A stretch of DNA of 64,000 bases from Luteimonas aestuarii (lineage in GTDB: Bacteria; Pseudomonadota; Gammaproteobacteria; Xanthomonadales; Xanthomonadaceae). The position numbers and the translations under genes are program-made. Where the stretch lies: contig NZ_SMTF01000014.1 in assembly GCF_004357985.1 (NCBI RefSeq), positions 1 through 64,000 on the forward strand. Direction: 5' to 3'. Each line of letters opens with the position of its first letter. Position 1 is the first letter of the stretch. Of the stretch, positions 29,144-39,347 are shown one piece after another. The notes below the pieces were generated by a model. The model was not told the DNA's origin, ran no database searches, and worked only from the letters and a program-made list of their open reading frames with translations.

Positions 29144-30063
29144 GCCGTTGCATTTCCATGGCGCTGGCCTGCGTGGCGCTTTCGATGGCGGCGACGGTGT
29201 CTGCCGACGAGGGCGATGTCGCCCGGCAGGCAGTGCGCGCCGATGCCTGGATAAGCTCCGATGCCGACGGCAACGAGGCGCAGAAGCTAGCGCTGGGCTG
29301 GGACGTGGCACACCGCGACCTGCAGCACTGGTGGGGCGTGAAGATCGAACATGCCCGCTTCGCCGGCGAAGGCTGGTCCGATACCCAGCAGCGTGCGTAC
29401 CTGTCCGGCGCGGGCGAGTGGGGCGGCTGGCTCTGGACGGGTGACGTGGGCAGCAATGGCCGCGACCTGCTGGGTCGCGCCTCGATCCATAGCCAGGATG
29501 CGCGGCGCAAGGAGCTGTTCGTCGAACGCGACGTGCTGGAAACACGCGCTGGCGTCGAGAACGACTGGGTGCAGACCTTCGCCGGTGCGGCCATCGACCT
29601 GCCGCTGGGCGATCGTGCCTCGGCGACGTTGCTGGCCGGCCTGCAGGACTTCGGCACCGGCAGCAACCTGCGCACGCACCTGCGCGGCAACCTCGTCGGC
29701 GTGATCGCGCCGGAGCAGGGGCTCAGCCTGCAGTTGCGCACGCGCTATTTCCACGACAGCGATCCCTACGAGGCCGACTATTTTTCGCCGGGGTGGTACG
29801 GCGAGGCGCTGGGCGTAGTGGGGTGGCGACGCTTCGTCGGCGGTTACCAGTGGCGTGCCCTGGCCGGCGTGGGCCGGCAGCGCAGCGCAGGCGACGACTG
29901 GAAGCGCGCGCGCATGCTGCAGGTTGGCCTGGAGACGCCGCGCTGGAAGGACGCGTGGCTGCGGATCGATGCCGGGTATACCGATACGCCGGTGCTCACC
30001 GATGCCGGCGCCGGCAGCTACGCCTACCGCTACCTGCAGGTGCAGGGCGTCGTCGCGTTCTGA
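29140..30063 (+). CDS. Outer-membrane barrel protein paired with the GT2 synthase
   Basis: 307 residues with a signal peptide (MSRCISMALACVALSMAATVSA). The rest is repeated amphipathic strands with Tyr/Trp/Arg-rich tips, ending in YRYLQVQGVVAF, a terminal aromatic as in outer-membrane barrels. It resembles the C-terminal barrel portion of PgaA-type exporters but lacks the periplasmic TPR region that PgaA has. Because it overlaps the synthase gene by ATGA, export or sensing of the synthase's polymer is the natural guess. It converges with mntP, leaving 16 bp. Confidence 0.65.
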   Translation: MSRCISMALACVALSMAATVSADEGDVARQAVRADAWISSDADGNEAQKLALGWDVAHRDLQHWWGVKIEHARFAGEGWSDTQQRAYLSGAGEWGGWLWTGDVGSNGRDLLGRASIHSQDARRKELFVERDVLETRAGVENDWVQTFAGAAIDLPLGDRASATLLAGLQDFGTGSNLRTHLRGNLVGVIAPEQGLSLQLRTRYFHDSDPYEADYFSPGWYGEALGVVGWRRFVGGYQWRALAGVGRQRSAGDDWKRARMLQVGLETPRWKDAWLRIDAGYTDTPVLTDAGAGSYAYRYLQVQGVVAF

Positions 30064-30079
30064 GTGCCCAGGGCGGGCG

Positions 30080-30640
30080 TCAGGCAAGCACGTGCTCGTA
30101 GACAATGCTGGTGCCGACCAGGATCAGGATCACGCCGCCGACAAGCTCGGCGCGACGACCGATCAGCGCACCCAGCGCACGGCCTGCCATCACCCCCAGC
30201 GTGACCATGGTGAAGGTGCATAGCCCGATCACCACCGCCACCACGAGGATGTTGACTTCGATGAAGGCCAGGCCCACGCCGATCGCCATGGCGTCGATGC
30301 TGGTGGCGAATCCCGCGAGCGCGAGCGCCCAGAATCCGGTTCGAGGCGGCGTGGGGTCGTCGACCCCAACATGCGACGCCTTCCAGATCATGTGCAGGCC
30401 CAGCGCCGACAGCAGGCCGAAGGCGATCCAGTGGTCCCAGTCCTCGATGTAGCGTTCGGCCACTGAACCCAGCAGCCAGCCGATGAGCGGGGTGATTGCC
30501 TCGACCACGCCGAAGATCAACCCGGTGCGCAGTGCATCGGGCCAGCGCGGCTTGTGCATCGCCGCGCCCTTGCCGACCGCTGCCGCGAAGGCATCGGTGG
30601 ACATGGCCAGGCCAAGCAGGAGGATCGAAAGGGGATGCAT
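30080..30640 (-). CDS. mntP: Manganese efflux pump
   Basis: 186 residues from [10 protein letters not shown] (ATG 30640); the longer upstream frame reads the leader RNA. MntP (formerly YebN) exports Mn2+ from the cytoplasm. Six transmembrane helices are visible, with the conserved acidic pairs of the family in [17 protein letters not shown] near the N-terminus and [17 protein letters not shown] in the second half, an inverted-repeat topology. It is preceded by a yybP-ykoY (manganese) riboswitch, so it is likely induced by manganese. Confidence 0.93.
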   Translation of the reverse strand: MHPLSILLLGLAMSTDAFAAAVGKGAAMHKPRWPDALRTGLIFGVVEAITPLIGWLLGSVAERYIEDWDHWIAFGLLSALGLHMIWKASHVGVDDPTPPRTGFWALALAGFATSIDAMAIGVGLAFIEVNILVVAVVIGLCTFTMVTLGVMAGRALGALIGRRAELVGGVILILVGTSIVYEHVLA

Positions 30641-30710
30641 CGTCGCGGGCGCGCGGTCGGGGCTGGACGCAACAGGCCGCGCACGCGCCCGACCGGGGTG
30701 ACATGCGCCG

Positions 30711-30822
30711 CTCGCTGGTCTCGCCAACCGTCAGGTTGCGCCGCCACGGCCCTGCGGGGCCGAGTGTGTTGACGGACGCGCTTCCGCAGGACGCGGAAGC
30801 CGGCTACTCCCCAAGGAGAGGG
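30711..30822 (-). ncRNA. yybP-ykoY manganese riboswitch ahead of mntP
   Basis: On the minus strand the conserved 5' core GGGGAGTAGCCG (30812-30801) is followed by a hairpin, the mid-element GTCAACACACTCGGCC, and the closing GGCGAGACCAGCGAG. This is the layout of the yybP-ykoY family, which binds Mn2+ and controls MntP-type exporters. The closing helix can form between TTGG next to the 5' core and CCAG after GCGAGA. About 70 bases separate it from the mntP start, room for an expression platform. tRNA-Pro lies just upstream on the same strand. Confidence 0.88.
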
Positions 30823-30834
30823 ATGTGGATCGAT

Positions 30835-30911
<77 letters not shown>

Positions 30912-31047
30912 ACTAGGGTAGCCGCGCATTCTAGTGGCCCGGCAGGCCACGGGCAAGGGGCCGATGCCGGCGTTTGGGGGGTGTAGCCCGCTTCCGACGT
31001 GGCACGTGCATGCGAGGCTCGCCGAGACATGCCACCCGGGCGCACGT

Positions 31048-31788
31048 TCAGTCCAGCGCGTGCGCAAGCCGTTCCAGTGCGCCGTGGTCCAGGATGTCCA
31101 CGCGCTGCGGGTCGGGGAGGGCGATGACCTGCTGGGTGCGCAGGCGCGTGAAGCTGCGGCTGACGGTTTCGATGGTCAGGCCAAGGTGGTCGGCAATGTC
31201 GCTGCGGCCCATGGGCAGTGCGATCCAGGGGTCGGCGATGCCGTTGGCAAGGTAGCGCTTGCGCAGGCGCAGCAGGAAGCCGGCCAGGCGCTCGAGGGGC
31301 GCGAGACGCGCCAGCATCAGCATCGCATCCTGGGCGTCGTCCAGCCCGGTGCAGGCGCGTTCCAGCATCTTGTGTTCCAGTGCAGGGAAGCGCTCGCGCA
31401 GCATGCGGATTTCGCCCATGTCGAAAATGCACGTGGTGCTGGGGGCGACCGCCTCGATGTTGTGCCGGTAGCGCTGTGCCTCGCTGAGGCCGATGAAATC
31501 GCCCGGCAGCATGAAGTCGATCACCTGGCGTCGCGCGTCCGGAAGGGTGCGCACCAGCCGCAGCATGCCGCTGGTCACGCTGTAGGCGAAGCGGCAGGGC
31601 TGGCCGGCCCGCGCCAGGACGCCGTTGGCCGGCACGTGCAGCGTATTGGCATAGCGCTCCAGTTGCTCCAGCTCCTGGCTGTCGAGCGCGGAACACACGG
31701 CAAGCCCGTACGCGGAGCACTGGCTGCAGTCCGCGGGCGTGGGCATCCGCGGATTCTTCTGGCAGGGAGCAGCGTTGGCGGCTGGCAT
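31048..31788 (-). CDS. FNR/CRP-family transcription regulator with cluster-type cysteines
   Basis: 246 residues from MPAANAAPCQ (ATG 31788), chosen for its GAGG 8 bases upstream. An N-terminal cysteine cluster C-x2-C-x7-C (CSQCSAYGLAVC), plus a fourth cysteine in TTCIFDMGEI, matches the positions used by FNR/FnrL to hold an oxygen-sensing 4Fe-4S cluster. A cyclic-nucleotide-type effector domain (FAYSVTSGMLRLVRTLPDARR) and a C-terminal HTH follow. The recognition helix DHLGLTIETVSRSFTRL resembles that of FNR, which binds TTGAT-N4-ATCAA. Control of the shift to low oxygen is inferred. It is divergent from hisS. Confidence 0.88.
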   Translation of the reverse strand: MPAANAAPCQKNPRMPTPADCSQCSAYGLAVCSALDSQELEQLERYANTLHVPANGVLARAGQPCRFAYSVTSGMLRLVRTLPDARRQVIDFMLPGDFIGLSEAQRYRHNIEAVAPSTTCIFDMGEIRMLRERFPALEHKMLERACTGLDDAQDAMLMLARLAPLERLAGFLLRLRKRYLANGIADPWIALPMGRSDIADHLGLTIETVSRSFTRLRTQQVIALPDPQRVDILDHGALERLAHALD

Positions 31789-31910
31789 CAGGCTGGCCTC
31801 ATGGCGCGATTCTACCGCCCGGGGCTGCGTCCGTCCTTGGACGGATTGCCCCATGGGGCACGGCGGTTGCCGGATAGAATGTCGCCTTTGCACAGCGACG
31901 AGCCGGCCGA

Positions 31911-33314
31911 ATGATCAAGCCCCGCACGCCCCCAGGCACGATGGAACTGCTGCCGCGCGAGCAGATCGCGTTCCAGCGCATGCTGGACACCATCCGCCGC
32001 ACCTTCGAGGGCTTCGGTTTCCTGCCCATCGAAACGCCCGTGTTCGAGCTGTCCGACGTGCTGCTGACCAAGACCGGCGGCGAGACCGAGCGGCAGGTGT
32101 ATTTCGTGCAGTCCACCGGCGCGCTCGGCAAGCTTGCCGAAAGCGGGGCGGCCGACGGGCTGCCGGAACTCGCCCTGCGCTTCGACCTGACCGTGCCGCT
32201 GGCGCGTTACGTGGCCGAGCACGAGCACGACCTCGCGTTCCCGTTCCGGCGCTACCAGATGCAGCGCGTCTATCGCGGCGAACGCGCGCAGCGCGGGCGC
32301 TTCCGCGAGTTCTACCAGTGCGACATCGACGTGATCGGCAAGGACGCGCTGTCGATCCGCCACGATGCCGAGATCCCGGCGGTGATCCACGCCGTGTTCG
32401 CGGCGCTGGACATCGGCGAGTTCACGATCCAGTTCAACAACCGCAAGCTGCTGCGCGGCTGGTTCGAGGGGCAGGGCATCGAAGGCGATGCGCAGATGGC
32501 GGTGCTGCGCGAGATCGACAAGCTCGACAAGCGTGGCGAGGACGCCGTGCGCGAGACGCTGCAGGGTGAGGGATTCGGCCTGTCCGCCGTCGTGGCGGAA
32601 CGGCTGCTGGCGTTCTCGCGCGTCCGCTCCGCCTCGCACGACGACGCGCTGGCGAAGCTGGCCGCACTGGGCGATGGTTCGCCGTTGTTCGAGGAAGGTC
32701 GCGACGAATTGCGCGAAGTGCTGCAGCGCCTGCGTGCGCTGGGCGTGCCGGAAGCGCGCTACTCGATCAACCTGTCCATCGCACGCGGCCTCGATTACTA
32801 CACCGGCACCGTGTACGAGACCACGCTGGATGCGCATCCGCAGATCGGGTCGATCTGCTCGGGTGGCCGCTACGAGAACCTGGCCAGCCACTACACGAAA
32901 TCGAAGCTGCCGGGTGTCGGCATCTCCATCGGCCTGTCGCGCCTGTTCTGGCAGCTGCGTGAGGCGGGCATCGTCGGGGTCGCCGAAAGCAGCGTCGACG
33001 TGCTGGTGGCGCTGCTGGACGACGCCGGCCTCGACCATGCGCTGGCGCTGTCGCAGCAGTTGCGCGCGGCCGGGTTGAACGTCGAGACCCAGCTGGAGGC
33101 GCGCAAGCTGGGCAAGCAGATGCAGTACGCCGATCGCGCCGGCATCCGCTTCGTGGTGATCCGCGGCGAGGACGAGGCCGCGAAAGGCGTGGTGGCGGTG
33201 AAGGACTTGCGCCGTGGCGAGCAGTTCGAGGTGGCCGAGGGCGAGCTGGGGTCGACCCTGCGGGTGGAGCGCGAACAGTGGCGCGCGCAAGCGGGACTGG
33301 AGGCGGCGCCATGA
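31911..33314 (+). CDS. hisS: Histidyl-tRNA synthetase
   Basis: 467 residues. It charges tRNA-His. Class II motifs are seen: motif 1 region [20 protein letters not shown], motif 2 [32 protein letters not shown], the histidine-binding [13 protein letters not shown], motif 3 [12 protein letters not shown], and the C-terminal anticodon-binding domain with [19 protein letters not shown]. Its stop overlaps the start of an ammonia-lyase gene (ATGA, 33311-33314). Confidence 0.96.
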   Translation: MIKPRTPPGTMELLPREQIAFQRMLDTIRRTFEGFGFLPIETPVFELSDVLLTKTGGETERQVYFVQSTGALGKLAESGAADGLPELALRFDLTVPLARYVAEHEHDLAFPFRRYQMQRVYRGERAQRGRFREFYQCDIDVIGKDALSIRHDAEIPAVIHAVFAALDIGEFTIQFNNRKLLRGWFEGQGIEGDAQMAVLREIDKLDKRGEDAVRETLQGEGFGLSAVVAERLLAFSRVRSASHDDALAKLAALGDGSPLFEEGRDELREVLQRLRALGVPEARYSINLSIARGLDYYTGTVYETTLDAHPQIGSICSGGRYENLASHYTKSKLPGVGISIGLSRLFWQLREAGIVGVAESSVDVLVALLDDAGLDHALALSQQLRAAGLNVETQLEARKLGKQMQYADRAGIRFVVIRGEDEAAKGVVAVKDLRRGEQFEVAEGELGSTLRVEREQWRAQAGLEAAP

Positions 33315-35194
33315 AGTCGATCCGCCTCGATGGCAAGTCGCTGACCCGCGACCAACTGGTCATGGTGGCCAGTGGCGCACCGGTCGAACTCGACCCGGCA
33401 TCGCTGCTCGACGTGGCGCGCGCCGCCGACTTCCTCGCCGAGCAGGTGCGTCGGGAAGAGCCGATCTACGGCGTCTCCACCGGTTTCGGCAGCAATGCCG
33501 ACAAGTTGCTGGGCGCGCATCCGCTGCGCGACGAGTTGCCGGGTGCGAAAAAATCCGGTCGCTCGCTGCACGAGGAGCTGCAGTACAACCTCATCGTCAC
33601 CCACGCGGTATGCGTTGGCGAGCCGCTGGCCGCCGACGTGGTGCGGGCGATGCTGTGCATCCGCATCAACACGCTGCTCAGGGGCCACTCGGGCATCCGC
33701 GTGCAGACGCTGGAAGCGCTGACCGCGTTGCTCAACGCTGGCATCGTGCCGGTGGTGCCGGCGCTGGGTTCGGTGGGCGCATCGGGCGATCTTGCGCCAT
33801 TGTCGCACCTGGCCATCGTGCTGCTGGGCAAGGGCGAGGCCTTCTTCGAGGGCGAGCGCATGCCGGGTGCACGCGCGCTGGAACGCGCCGGCCTGCAGCC
33901 GGTGTCGCTGTCGTACAAGGAAGGCCTGGCGCTGAACAATGGCACCGCGCAGATGCTGGCCAGCGGCGTGCTGGCCCTGCATCGCCTGGACCGTCTGCTG
34001 GACACCGCCGACCTCGCCGCGGCGATGACCATCGACGCCTTCGCCGGTCGCCTCGGCGCGTTCGCCGGGGAAGTGCACGCGCTGCGACCGCACCCGGGCC
34101 AGGTGCGCGCCGCCGCGCATGTGCGCGAACTGCTGGACGGTTCGACGCTGGCCGACATCCCATACCACCTGGTGCCGCGCTTCCGCACCTGGCTGCCGGG
34201 CAGTTGGGATATCGACGAGGCGCGTGCGCTCAGCTTCGACATCGGCTGGGACTGGGTGCCGAAGGACCAGCGCCACGGCCGCGAAAAGTTCTATGAACGC
34301 TTCAAGCCGTTCCGCGGCGGCAAGAAGCACCAGCCGCAGGACAGCTATTCGCTGCGCTGCGTGCCGCAGGTCCACGGCGCGGTGCGCGACGCCATCGAGC
34401 ATGCCAAGCGCGTGTTCGAGATCGAGCTCAATGCGGTCACCGACAACCCGCTGGTGTTCCCCGACAAGCAGGCCGAGCACGTCGAGGAACAGGTCATCTC
34501 CGCCGGCCACTTCCACGGCATGCCGCTGGCGCTGGCGATGAGCGCGGTCAAGGCGGCGATCCCGGTGCTGGCCTCGATCAGCGAGCGCCGGCTCAACAAG
34601 CTGGTCGATCCGGCGACCAACGACGGCCTGCCGGCGTTCCTGATCGGCAACGAGGATGGCACCGAGTCGGGCTTCATGATCGTGCAGTACACCGCGGCGG
34701 CCATCGTCAACGACCTTGCCACCCGCGCGCACCCGGCCAGCGTGTACTCGGTGCCGACCAGTGCCAACGCGGAAGACCATGTCTCGATGGGCACCAATGA
34801 AGCGCGGCATGTGCTGTCGATGGCAGACGACCTGGGCAAGGTGCTGGCACTGGAGCTGTACACCGCGGCGCAGGCGCTGGACTTCCGCCTCGACATGATC
34901 AACGCCGCCCGCGATCTCGCGCGGCGTGCGGATGCGGAAACGCTGGCCGCGAAAATCCATGGCGCGTCGGCGGGCAGTGCGTCGCACGATGTCTTCCTCG
35001 AAGAGGTCGAGGCGCTGCGCGCCGAGCTGGCCGCGGCCGAGCCATTCCATCCGGGCCGTGCCGTTGCAGCGGCGCATGCCGCGATCCGCGAACAGATCCC
35101 GTTCCTCGACCGCGATCGCGTGCTGGACGGCGAAGTCGCGACCGCAGTGGCGCTGGTGGCGGACGGTACGCTGCTTGCCGCCATCGGCCGCTGA
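33311..35194 (+). CDS. MIO-type aromatic amino-acid ammonia-lyase (histidine ammonia-lyase-like)
   Basis: 627 residues, longer than the usual 500-540. The MIO cofactor tripeptide Ala-Ser-Gly is at 157-159 ([14 protein letters not shown]). Other family residues are the catalytic Tyr53 in [19 protein letters not shown] (Asn210), QDSYSLRC near 343, [10 protein letters not shown] and [11 protein letters not shown]. The selectivity pair is TH (97-98), close to the SH of histidine lyases, not the HL or FL of tyrosine and phenylalanine lyases. But the Glu of the histidine-lyase HxEP site reads Met404 ([10 protein letters not shown]), and a basic insert of about 50 residues occupies 285-340. The substrate is therefore uncertain. 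It overlaps hisS by ATGA and is not in a hut operon. Confidence 0.8.
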   Translation: MKSIRLDGKSLTRDQLVMVASGAPVELDPASLLDVARAADFLAEQVRREEPIYGVSTGFGSNADKLLGAHPLRDELPGAKKSGRSLHEELQYNLIVTHAVCVGEPLAADVVRAMLCIRINTLLRGHSGIRVQTLEALTALLNAGIVPVVPALGSVGASGDLAPLSHLAIVLLGKGEAFFEGERMPGARALERAGLQPVSLSYKEGLALNNGTAQMLASGVLALHRLDRLLDTADLAAAMTIDAFAGRLGAFAGEVHALRPHPGQVRAAAHVRELLDGSTLADIPYHLVPRFRTWLPGSWDIDEARALSFDIGWDWVPKDQRHGREKFYERFKPFRGGKKHQPQDSYSLRCVPQVHGAVRDAIEHAKRVFEIELNAVTDNPLVFPDKQAEHVEEQVISAGHFHGMPLALAMSAVKAAIPVLASISERRLNKLVDPATNDGLPAFLIGNEDGTESGFMIVQYTAAAIVNDLATRAHPASVYSVPTSANAEDHVSMGTNEARHVLSMADDLGKVLALELYTAAQALDFRLDMINAARDLARRADAETLAAKIHGASAGSASHDVFLEEVEALRAELAAAEPFHPGRAVAAAHAAIREQIPFLDRDRVLDGEVATAVALVADGTLLAAIGR

Positions 35195-35212
35195 CGGCAT
35201 GGCGCGTCGCGG

Positions 35213-35569
35213 ATGAACCTGCCGTTGCCCATGGGCTGGCCCGGCGTCATGCTCGCAACGCTCATCGCATTCGCGATCGGGTTCGCGCTGTGGTGGCTCT
35301 GGCGCTTTGTCGCGCGCCGCGCTGGCTGGCCGGAAGCGCGCGCAATCGGCTGGGCCTGCGTCTCGGCGGTGGTCGTGGGTGCAGGCATCGACAGCTGGCA
35401 CCTGTTCTACCTCGGCGTCGCTCAGCTGGAATCACCGGTCTACGCGCGAATCGCGCTGTCGAAGATCCACGACCCTGACATGCTGGGCACCCGCGTGCTG
35501 CTGGAATGGGCGGGTGCGGTCACGGGTGTCGTGGCGGGGTGGATGATGGCCCGGCGGCCCGTGGACTGA
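35213..35569 (+). CDS. Small three-helix membrane protein
   Basis: 118 residues. Three hydrophobic helices: GVMLATLIAFAIGFALWWLW, the AIGWACVSAVVVGAG stretch, and LLEWAGAVTGVVAGWMMARR. A loop between helices 2 and 3 holds HLFYLGVAQLESPVYARIAL. No named family is recognised. It follows the ammonia-lyase by 18 bp on the same strand and may be its last operon gene. A real product is likely because of its codon use and position, but its function is unknown. Confidence 0.65.
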   Translation: MNLPLPMGWPGVMLATLIAFAIGFALWWLWRFVARRAGWPEARAIGWACVSAVVVGAGIDSWHLFYLGVAQLESPVYARIALSKIHDPDMLGTRVLLEWAGAVTGVVAGWMMARRPVD

Positions 35570-35659
35570 ACCGGCTTGCCCGATCTCCGGCCAGCCATGG
35601 CCCCTACAGAGGAATGGCTGATCCGTCGGATGCGAGAGCATGGCACCTGGACACCACGC

Positions 35660-35690
35660 TTGACTAATGTAATAGCGCGCTATTACATTA
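35660..35690 (+). promoter_or_regulatory. his-operon promoter with a perfect 26-bp palindromic operator
   Basis: A -35 like TTGACT (35660-35665), a 17-bp spacer, and a -10 like TTACAT (35683-35688). A perfect 26-bp palindrome, 35665-35690, with half-site TAATGTAATAGCG, covers the spacer and the -10. The predicted +1 falls at 35695-35697, on the ATG at 35697, and no Shine-Dalgarno exists, so the transcript is probably leaderless. Repression by the TrpR-like product is inferred from geometry. Confidence 0.7.
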
Positions 35691-35696
35691 CGTACC

Positions 35697-36023
35697 ATGA
35701 AGCAGCGCATCGAACCCCTGCCGGAATCCGACGCCAGCGCCTCGTTCATGGCGTTGGCGAAGGCGCTGGCGTCGCTGGACAAGCCGGACGACGTGGCTGC
35801 ATTCCTGCAGGACCTGTGCACGCCGGCGGAACTGGAGGCGATGTCGGACCGCTGGCGCGTAGTGCCGCTGCTGCTGCAGGGCATGCCATACCGCGAGATC
35901 CATGAGCGCACCCTGGTCAGCGTGACCACCATCGGACGGGTGGCGCGTACGCTCGAGCGCGGCGAGGGCGGTTATGCCGCCGCGGTGAAGCGCCAGTACC
36001 CCCGGCTCGCGCCCCAACACTGA
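35697..36023 (+). CDS. TrpR/YerC-family DNA-binding regulator at the head of the his operon
   Basis: 108 residues. It belongs to the TrpR-like YerC/YecD family: [30 protein letters not shown] followed by the helix-turn-helix [25 protein letters not shown]. It begins directly after the 26-bp palindrome and is followed 11 bp later by hisG. I recall that comparative genomics proposed a TrpR-family histidine repressor (HisR) in Xanthomonadales; not verified here. The most likely role is histidine-dependent autorepression of the operon. No clear ribosome site is present, consistent with a leaderless message. Confidence 0.85.
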   Translation: MKQRIEPLPESDASASFMALAKALASLDKPDDVAAFLQDLCTPAELEAMSDRWRVVPLLLQGMPYREIHERTLVSVTTIGRVARTLERGEGGYAAAVKRQYPRLAPQH

Positions 36024-36034
36024 GGAATCCCCTG

Positions 36035-36949
36035 ATGAGTCCCACGGCCGCACCCGCGGCGCGCGATCGCCTGCGCATCGCCATCCAGAAATCGGGTCGC
36101 CTGAGCGAGCCCGCACGCGCCCTGCTGGCCTCCTGCGGCCTGTCCTGGCGCGAGAGCCGCGACAAGCTGTTCTGCTACGGCGAGACGCTGCCGGTCGACC
36201 TGCTGCTGGTGCGCGACGACGACATCCCCGGGCTGCTGGCCGATGGCGTCTGCGACTACGGCATCGTCGGTCGCAACGTGCTGGAAGAGCAGGCGGCGGA
36301 GCGTGCCGGTGGCGGCAAGCCGCAGGTATCGAAGGAGGTGCGCGCGCTGGGCTTTGGCGGCTGCCGGCTCGACATCGCCGTGCCGGATGCCTGGGAATGG
36401 CAGGGCGCGGCCTCGCTGCAGGGCAAGCGCATCGCCACCAGCTATCCCGGACTGCTGGCGAAGTGGCTGGCGGAACAGCAGGTGGAGGCGAGTGTGGTGA
36501 TGCTGTCGGGTTCGGTCGAGATCGCGCCGCGGCTCGGCCAGGCCGATGTGGTCTGCGACCTCGTCTCCAGCGGCGCCACGCTGGCGGCCAACCAGCTCAA
36601 GCCGGTGGAAACCATCATGCGCAGCGAAGCCGTGCTGGCGGGTCCCGTACAAGCGTTCACCGATGCGCGTGGCGAGCTGGCGCACATGCTGCTGCGTCGC
36701 CTGGATGGCGTGCTGCGGCTGCGCGACAGCCGGCTGCTGATGTTCCAGGCGCAGCGCGCCGAAGTGCCGGCGCTGCTGAAGCTGCTGCCCGACGCCGAGA
36801 CGCCGACGATGCTGCAGGTCGATGGCGCCGACACCCTGGCATTGCAGGCGCTGTGCCACGGCGCGATGACCTGGCAGCGTCTCGAGGACCTGAAGCGTGC
36901 CGGCGCGCGCGGGCTGATGGTGCTGCCGGTCGAAAGGATGCTGGCATGA
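36035..36949 (+). CDS. hisG: ATP phosphoribosyltransferase
   Basis: 304 residues, the long form with a C-terminal regulatory (ACT-like) domain, so no hisZ is required. It catalyses the first step of histidine synthesis (ATP + PRPP to phosphoribosyl-ATP). Visible: [27 protein letters not shown], and the PRPP site [25 protein letters not shown]. Long-form enzymes are feedback-inhibited by histidine. A GAGGA 8 bases before the ATG sets the start. The stop overlaps hisD by ATGA. Confidence 0.96.
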   Translation: MSPTAAPAARDRLRIAIQKSGRLSEPARALLASCGLSWRESRDKLFCYGETLPVDLLLVRDDDIPGLLADGVCDYGIVGRNVLEEQAAERAGGGKPQVSKEVRALGFGGCRLDIAVPDAWEWQGAASLQGKRIATSYPGLLAKWLAEQQVEASVVMLSGSVEIAPRLGQADVVCDLVSSGATLAANQLKPVETIMRSEAVLAGPVQAFTDARGELAHMLLRRLDGVLRLRDSRLLMFQAQRAEVPALLKLLPDAETPTMLQVDGADTLALQALCHGAMTWQRLEDLKRAGARGLMVLPVERMLA

Positions 36950-38274
36950 GCGTGTTGACCATGCAGCGCATGGATTGGTCGGCGCTGGACGCCAGCGCGC
37001 GTACCGCGGCACTGCAGCGCCCCGTGCAGGCGGTGGCCGGGCAGACACGCGCGGTGGTGTCCGACGTGATCGATGACGTGCGTGCCCGCGGCGACGTGGC
37101 GCTGCGCGAGCTGACGCGGCGGCTGGATGGCGTGTCGCTGTCGACGTTCGAAGTGACGCCCGAAGAGTTCGAGGCGGCCGAGTCGGCCGTGGCTGAAACC
37201 CTGGTCGTGGCCATGCGCGACGCGGCCGCGCGGATCGAACGCTTCCATGCCGAGGGCATGGCCCGCGCGTACGCCGTCGAGACCGCACCCGGCGTGACCT
37301 GCGAACGGGTGATCCGTCCGGTGCGGCGCGTGGGCCTGTATGTGCCGGCGGGCAGTGCGCCACTGCCGTCGACCGCACTGATGCTTGGGGTGCCGGCGAA
37401 GCTGGCGGGCTGTCGCGAAGTGGTGCTGTGCACGCCACCGCGCAGGGATGGCAGCGCCGATCCCGCGGTACTGGTCGCGGCGCGCCTGACGGGTGTGCAT
37501 CGCGTGTTCAAGCTGGGCGGTGCGCAGGCGATCGCGGCGATGGCGTACGGCACCGGCAGCGTGCCGCGCTGCGACAAGCTGTTCGGGCCGGGCAACGGTT
37601 TCGTCACCGAGGCCAAGCAGCAGGTGGCGCAAGCGGGCGTGGCGGCGATCGACATGCCGGCGGGTCCGTCCGAAGTGCTGGTGATCGCGGACGAGGGCGC
37701 GGAGGCCGCGTTCGTCGCCGCAGACCTGCTGTCGCAGGCCGAACATGGGCCGGACTCGCAGGTGCTGCTGCTCAGCGACAGCGGGGACTTGCTGGACCGC
37801 GTGCAGTCCGAACTCGAGACCCAGCTGGAAGCCTTGCCGCGTGCCGGCATTGCCAGCGAGGCCCTGGCGCAGTCGCGATTGATCCTCGTCGACGCCCTCG
37901 AAGACGCGTTCGCGATCAGCAACGACTATGCCCCGGAGCACCTGATTCTGGCGCTGCGCGCACCACGCGATTGGCTGGATCGCGTGGAGGCTGCCGGCTC
38001 GGTGTTCCTGGGCGACTACACGCCCGAAGCGCTGGGCGACTACTGCAGCGGCACCAACCATGTGCTGCCCACCGCCGGTGCGGCGCGCGCGTACAGCGGC
38101 GTGTCGGTCGCCAGTTTCCAGAACTTCGTCAGCGTGCAGTCGGCGACGGCTGCGGGCATTGGCGTGATCGGTGGTTGCGCGATCAGGCTGGCCGAAGCCG
38201 AAGGGCTGGAAGCGCATGCGCAGGCCGTGCGCATGCGCCTGCGCGCCTTGGCATCGCAGGAGCGCGCGGCATGA
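36946..38274 (+). CDS. hisD: Histidinol dehydrogenase
   Basis: 442 residues from [10 protein letters not shown] (ATG 36946). It oxidises histidinol to histidine by two NAD-linked steps with zinc. Motifs: [78 protein letters not shown] (zinc ligands), and [25 protein letters not shown] stretch near the end is typical. It overlaps hisG and hisC at both ends. Confidence 0.96.
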   Translation: MSVLTMQRMDWSALDASARTAALQRPVQAVAGQTRAVVSDVIDDVRARGDVALRELTRRLDGVSLSTFEVTPEEFEAAESAVAETLVVAMRDAAARIERFHAEGMARAYAVETAPGVTCERVIRPVRRVGLYVPAGSAPLPSTALMLGVPAKLAGCREVVLCTPPRRDGSADPAVLVAARLTGVHRVFKLGGAQAIAAMAYGTGSVPRCDKLFGPGNGFVTEAKQQVAQAGVAAIDMPAGPSEVLVIADEGAEAAFVAADLLSQAEHGPDSQVLLLSDSGDLLDRVQSELETQLEALPRAGIASEALAQSRLILVDALEDAFAISNDYAPEHLILALRAPRDWLDRVEAAGSVFLGDYTPEALGDYCSGTNHVLPTAGAARAYSGVSVASFQNFVSVQSATAAGIGVIGGCAIRLAEAEGLEAHAQAVRMRLRALASQERAA

Positions 38275-39347
38275 GCGTGCTCTCGCTGGTGCGACAGGAC
38301 TTGCGCGAATTTTCGGGCTACAAGTCGGCGCGCACCGAAACCTTGCGTGGCGAGGTGTGGCTGAATGCCAACGAATCGGCGTGGCCGAATCCCGCCGACG
38401 GCGAGGGTGGATGCCGTCGTTATCCGGACCCGCAGCCGCCGCAGCTCCAGGCCGCGCTGGCGTCACTGTATGGCGTGGCGGTCGACAGCCTGTTGATCGG
38501 CCGCGGCAGCGACGAAGCCATCGACCTGCTGGTGCGCACCACCTGCGTGCCGGGACGCGATGCCGTGCTGGTCACCCCGCCGGTGTTCGGCATGTACGCA
38601 GTGAGCGCGCGGCTGCAGGGTGCGCCCTTGCTGGAAGTGCCGTTGCTCGATGCCATCGACGGTCTTGTCGTGGATGTCGCAGCGATCACCAAGGCGATTG
38701 CCGGGCAGCCGGTGAAGCTGGTGTTCCTGTGTTCGCCCCTTAATCCGGGTGGTGCGTCGCTGTCGCTGGACATGGTGGCGGCGATCGCGCAGGCTGCGGA
38801 GGGCAGGGCGCTGGTGGTGGTGGACGAGGCCTATGCCGAGTTCTCCGACATGCCCTCGGCGTTGACCCTGCTGAAGCAGTTCGATCACCTGGTCGTGCTT
38901 CGGACATTGTCGAAGGCGCACGCCCTGGCAGCGGCCCGGATCGGGGTGGCGATCGCGGCGCCGGAGTTGACCGCGGTGCTGCGTCGCTGCCAGGCACCGT
39001 ATCCGGTGCCCACGCCTTGCGCGCAACTGGCGGTGTCCGGTCTGGACGATGACGCATTGCAGGCGACGCGTGCGCGGATCGACCTGGTCGTTGCCGAGCG
39101 CACGCGCCTGCAGCCCGCGCTGGCGGCATTGCCGGGCGTGCGTCGTGTCTACGACTCGCAGGCCAACTTTCTGCTGGTGCGCTTCGAGGATGCGCAGGCG
39201 GCCTTCGATGCGCTGCTGTCTGCAGGCGTGGTGGTGCGCGACCAGCGCGCGGCGCCGGGTTTGGGCGACGCACTGCGCATCACCATCGGCACCCCTGAGC
39301 AGAATGATCGGGTGCTGTCGGCGCTGGGCGCGGGGAGGAAGACATGA
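38271..39347 (+). CDS. hisC: Histidinol-phosphate aminotransferase
   Basis: 358 residues, a PLP enzyme of fold type I. It transaminates imidazole-acetol phosphate to histidinol phosphate with glutamate. Visible: [61 protein letters not shown] and the PLP-lysine region [15 protein letters not shown]. The start at 38271 overlaps the hisD stop by ATGA, and its own stop overlaps hisB. Confidence 0.95.
   Translation: MSVLSLVRQDLREFSGYKSARTETLRGEVWLNANESAWPNPADGEGGCRRYPDPQPPQLQAALASLYGVAVDSLLIGRGSDEAIDLLVRTTCVPGRDAVLVTPPVFGMYAVSARLQGAPLLEVPLLDAIDGLVVDVAAITKAIAGQPVKLVFLCSPLNPGGASLSLDMVAAIAQAAEGRALVVVDEAYAEFSDMPSALTLLKQFDHLVVLRTLSKAHALAAARIGVAIAAPELTAVLRRCQAPYPVPTPCAQLAVSGLDDDALQATRARIDLVVAERTRLQPALAALPGVRRVYDSQANFLLVRFEDAQAAFDALLSAGVVVRDQRAAPGLGDALRITIGTPEQNDRVLSALGAGRKT

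Noticed and set aside
29287-30105. 272-residue minus-strand frame behind the barrel gene
   Set aside because: Antisense to a supported signal-peptide barrel protein and without domain features.
35570-36034. Histidine-rich leader or his attenuator before hisG
   Set aside because: No run of His codons or terminator-antiterminator pair is present; the palindrome explains control better.
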